Assembly: GCF_033115175.1 (NCBI RefSeq)
Contig: NC_084834.1
Coordinates: 40,902,077-40,966,076 of the forward strand
DNA from: Lepus europaeus
Taxonomy: Eukaryota > Chordata > Mammalia > Lagomorpha > Leporidae
Length of the DNA stretch: 64,000 bases
Direction: 5' to 3'
Shown: positions 60,759 through 64,000 of the stretch, one piece after another
How positions within the stretch are numbered: position 1 is the first letter of the stretch
Layout of the letters: each line of letters begins with the position of its first letter
Translations under genes and position numbers: made by a program
The notes under the pieces: generated by a model
The model's input: only the letters and a program-made list of their open reading frames with translations
Told to the model about the DNA's origin: nothing
Databases searched by the model: none

Positions 60759-61649
60759 TGTGGTGTTTTTTCTTGTTACACTATGGCTCTATATTAAGTG
60801 GACTGTCTGCTTTCAGTGGAGCCTTAGAGGCTTGAGATGAGTGTGGTCTGAGAGCTGTGTTTGGTTCCTCAGGGTTGAGGGTGTGTCAAGGATGACACCC
60901 CAGGTTAGGTGTGGTAAATCTCTCTTTCTTTTTTTGATTTAAAAGGGAAGTAATTCCGCACAGCTGAACGTAATTGGAGGTAGTTAGCAGGCAAATGATA
61001 TACCCACAGGAGCCAGAGATCAGAAGCTCTTTCCCAAGGACCACACAGGGAATCTCTGCTGCCCTCAGTGTGGGCTCCAATTCTCCTGCAGTCTCCCACT
61101 GGGTTGCCAAGTTAGATGCTAATCTCCTGTTATTTCACCCCTCCCCCCAGAGTCAGGTTTTTCTGCTAGGCTCAGGGCTGGTGCAGACCTGAGGTCGCCC
61201 TGCTTATGACGTATGTCCAAAATGGCGCCTGCTCTGTCTTGCTCGCCTTTGGGAGGTGAGCGGAGAGAGAGAAACTTGTGTCCGTATCAGTCACTTTTTT
61301 TTTTTCCTCTCTCTCTTCTAGTTAGCCTGGTGAACTTTTCCCCACGGAGTTTCAAGCCTCGTTCCCTCTAGCCTCCTCTTTCCGCTTGCCTGCTGGTATC
61401 TCGGGCTATGGTGGTTCGGCTCACCTCGCGTTCCAGCGCTGGTGCGTTGAGTCTGCCGCTGGTGTCCCGAACTTGGGCTCCCACGCTCTCCACGCAGGTC
61501 CACTGTGAATCACTAGTTCCGGAAGAGTTTCCTCTGCTGTTTCATCCCCTACTCTTCCTTGACCCTGCAGTATCTCCACTTATATTAAACTTTCTCTCCC
61601 CCCGGACTAAGTGTGCTTCCTGCCTATTCCGCCATCTTGCCGCCTCTCG
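60759..61649 (-). promoter_or_regulatory. L1 5'UTR and internal promoter
   Basis: The 5'-most bases (gcgagaggcggcaagatggcgg) contain the aagatggc YY1-type motif typical of L1 starts. The rest is GC- and CpG-rich relative to the surroundings. It directs transcription leftwards through ORF1 and the ERV block. The ORFs on both strands here are by-products of GC content. Confidence 0.8.
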
Positions 61650-61792
61650 CTTATTCAGTGTGTTTTTACTTGTTATATATGATATACCCAGATTTTAAAA
61701 TTATTTATCATTTAGTCTTGATAGACTTTGTGTTTATTAGAATCTTTCTCATTTATCCATGTTAAACTATTTGTTGACACACAATACTCATA

Positions 61793-61796
<4 letters not shown>

Positions 61797-61830
<34 letters not shown>

Positions 61831-62152
61831 AGATTTATTTATTTGAAAGGCAGAGTTACAGAGAGGCAGAAGGAGAGAGAGGGAGAGAGGAGGTCTTCTA
61901 TCGCTGGTTTACTCCCCAGGTGGCTGCAAAGGCCGTATCTGCTTGGATCTGAAGCCGGGAGCCAGGAAATTCTTCCAGGCCTCCCATGCAGGTACAGGGG
62001 CCCAAGGACTTGGGCCATCTTCAACTGCTTTCCCAGGCCATAGCAGAGAGCTGGATAGGAAGTGGAGCAGCCGGGACTTGAACCGGTGCTCACATGGGAT
62101 GCTGGCACTGCAGGTGGCAACTTTACAAACTATGCCACAGTGTCAGCCACCG
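61797..62152 (-). repeat. CSINE-related SINE, full length
   Basis: Antisense copy preceded by a long (TC)n tract (61796-61824) and followed by ctatgccacagtgtcagcca. The body is well conserved. Confidence 0.92.
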
Positions 62153-62765
62153 TAGTACTCTGCTAATATATATTTTTGTTTCTGTAGAATTAGTAATAAC
62201 ATACCCAATTATATTTCTGTTTTTAGTGACTTCAGACTTCCATTTTTTTCTTAATCTAGCTAAAAGTTTGTAATTGTATTAATCTCAAAGAGCTAAAAAC
62301 CTTTCTTATCAAAATAGATTGTAGCTTGGAGTTGCTCCATGATCCATATTTTACCTACCTTAACATACCACCTAAATACTAATCATTCCCAATTTTACAC
62401 CTTTATCTGTGGTAAACCCTCATGACACCAGATGCACAAATTCAATTGTCTAGTTAATATCCCTGCATAAATTTCCAAAGATAATGTAAACTTATATCCA
62501 AAATGCAGTACTTTATTATTTTCCTCACATATCCCTCATTTCCATAGTATCCCCATCTTAATGATTAGCAAGCTCTGACACCAAGTTGTTTGAGCCAAAG
62601 CCTTGGAATGCTATTTCATCTCTCCTATTCCTATCCTCATCTCAATCAATAATGTTTGTTATTTATAATCTCAAAAAATTTCCTGAATTTGATGTCTTCT
62701 CACTACCTTAGCCCTCTATTAAAAGAATAAAACACAACATTTCTCTTGCTTATTAATATAGTACT
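62153..62765. other. Unique AT-rich DNA
   Basis: Nothing recognised. Confidence 0.4.
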
Positions 62766-63092
62766 TTTTTTTATTTGACAGGTAGAGTTATAGACAGTGA
62801 GAGAGAGACAAAAGAGAACGGTCTTCCTTCCACTGGTTCACTCCCCTAATGCTGCCACGGCTGGCACTGCGCCAATCCAAAGCCGGGAGCCGGGTGCTTC
62901 CTCCTGGTCTCCAATGCGGGTGCAGGGATCCAAGCACTTAGGCCATCCTCCACTGCCCTCTCGGGCCACAGCAGAGAGCTGGCTTGGAAGAGGAGCAACC
63001 GGGACTAGTCCCTGGTGCCCCAACTGGGACTAGAACCCGGGTTGCTGGCGCCGCAAGCAGAGGATTAGCCAAATGAGCCATGGCACCAGCCA
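62766..63092 (-). repeat. CSINE, full length
   Basis: Antisense copy (ttttttatttgacaggtaga to gagccatggcaccagcc). Loosely similar flanks (taatatagtactt and ttataatacttc). Confidence 0.93.
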
Positions 63093-63185
63093 TTATTATA
63101 ATACTTCTAACTGGCTCCCCTAATATCTATTTTTATTCCTTTTTGGGGTAAATTTTCAATATAGCAACTAGCAGCTTCACTTTCT

Positions 63186-63506
63186 TTTTTTCAGATGTAT
63201 TTATTTATGTCAAAGCCAGAATTATAAAGGAGAAGCAGAGAGAGAGACAGAGACAGAGACAGAGACAGAGAGAGAGAGATGGGTTGAGAGAGAGAGAATC
63301 TTCCATTTGTTGGTTCACTTTCAAAATGGAAGAAACAGCCAGGGCTGGGTGGGTGGAAGCCCAGATCCAGGCACTTCATTTTGGTCTCCCATGTGGGTAC
63401 TGCTTCCCCAGGAGCATTAGCAGGGAGAAGGATGGGAGGTGGAGCAGCTGGGGCTTAAACCAGTGCCCATATGAGATGCTGGTACTTCAGGTAGTGCAGG
63501 TCGGCC
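63186..63506 (-). repeat. CSINE-related SINE with expanded GA tract
   Basis: Antisense copy with a compound (AGAGAC)n/(GA)n stretch at 63237-63298. The body is diverged (cagggctgggtgggtggaag) and the head is degraded (gtagtgcaggtcggccctgg). Confidence 0.85.
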
Positions 63507-64000
63507 CTGGACTTTCACTTTAATGAATAAACCAGATCATGTCATGTATCTGTTCAAAACTCTCAGATAATGTAATTTCCTGTTTACAACAATGTCCAGA
63601 CACCTTAGTATGATCCTACATTAGTCTCTAGATGAGATCATATTATACAACTTCTTCCTAGCCCATATGGTGGTTTTCTTTTCATTTTCCTGAATGTACC
63701 AAATTAATTCTTATCTCAGGTCCTTTTATGATTTTTGTTTTGTACACAAAATTGTCAGAAGTTTATGAATCTCAAAATTTCAGAGTATTTGTGATAGTTT
63801 TAAAATAAATTATGAATTTAAACTATATTTAAGATAAATAAAAGCAACACTTTATTCCAGTAGAAAAATTAAGAAACCTCTTATTTCATATCTCTCATCA
63901 TTCAGAGTTGAAATCATGTTTATTTGTTCATTGATACCACATCCTTAATTTTATTATTTACAAAATGGAAAGTACATTATTAGCATTTATGCAAGGTAAT
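63507..64000. other. Unique AT-rich DNA to window end
   Basis: No gene or repeat recognised. Confidence 0.4.

Larger units (their letters stand above)
57071..61667 (-). mobile_element. L1-ERV chimeric element, full 5' end, no ORF2
   Basis: Read on the - strand, this element has an L1 5'UTR (61649-60759, beginning gcgagaggcggcaagatggc) and an intact ORF1 (60758-59697). About 0.2 kb of uncertain origin follows, then about 1.9 kb homologous to the ERV at 20.2-21.5 kb (59490-57553). The end is about 0.43 kb of standard lagomorph L1 3' end and an A-run. An exact 18-bp target-site duplication, cttattcagtgtgttttt, lies at 57071-57088 and 61650-61667. The roughly 3.8-kb ORF2 is absent. A single duplication around the whole shows that it inserted as one unit, so its template RNA already had this structure. 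It could only move with L1 proteins supplied by other copies. The architecture is like that of half-L1 (HAL1) elements, but with retroviral material in place of ORF2. Confidence 0.88.
54886..61790 (-). mobile_element. Ancient L1 ORF2 region, split by younger insertions
   Basis: The antisense of old L1 ORF2 is recognisable by its typical motif order: gtgtggttttgacttgcatg near 54966, ttgaatcatggattcatttt near 55350, and later the antisense of the polymerase region. Frames are destroyed. A SINE sits at 55765-56083. The young chimeric element splits it at 57071-57088, and 61668-61790 probably continues it. It simply served as the landing site. Confidence 0.65.

Noticed and set aside
57089-61649. 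Two independent insertions (an L1 and an ERV)
   Set aside because: Only one TSD pair is found, at the outer ends. The inner ERV block has no poly(A), LTR end or duplication at its edges.

Overview
This window is mammalian nuclear DNA that is almost certainly from a lagomorph, most likely rabbit or hare. The basis is about 34 copies of a tRNA-derived SINE with the head 'gccggcgctgcggc', a body built on 'gcccaagtgcttgggccct' and a CT-rich tail ending in poly(A). These features match the lagomorph C-repeat (CSINE). The L1 3' ends have the lagomorph type of 3'UTR. The sequence is AT-rich. I recognise no host protein-coding gene and no exon. Nearly all open frames in the window are by-products of SINEs. 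The only real coding sequences are those of retroelements.

Layout. 1-5.4 kb: unique DNA, one SINE, a 3'-truncated U6 snRNA pseudogene and an ancient L1 on the + strand. 5.4-7.5 kb: a 5'-truncated L1 on the - strand. 7.5-15 kb: unique DNA with SINEs and a MIR. 15.4-18.2 kb: two MaLR (MLT1-like) LTRs, the second holding five SINEs. 19.7-23.2 kb: an L1-processed, internally inverted copy of a class I endogenous retrovirus (ERV) RNA, with LTR-type R/U3, a tRNA-Phe primer-binding site and gag remnants. 25.0-26.7 kb: a young L1 with a 5' inversion. 27-52 kb: mostly unique AT-rich DNA with scattered SINEs, two MIRs and a short L1 3' end. 52.8 kb: a 3'-truncated U2 snRNA pseudogene. 54.3-61.8 kb: ancient L1 DNA split by a 4.56-kb young element. 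61.8-64 kb: three SINEs and unique DNA.

The most interesting object is the element at 57089-61649. It has an L1 5'UTR, an intact 353-codon L1 ORF1, no ORF2, and then about 1.9 kb that is homologous to the interior of the ERV at 19.7-23.2 kb, including a Gag nucleocapsid zinc-knuckle relic. It finishes with a normal L1 3' end, and an 18-bp target-site duplication brackets the whole. It therefore looks like one integrated L1-ERV chimera of a non-autonomous, half-L1 type. The ERV copy, the L1 at 25 kb, the SINEs and both snRNA pseudogenes all carry signs of L1-driven reverse transcription, so the window mainly records L1 machinery acting on different RNAs.
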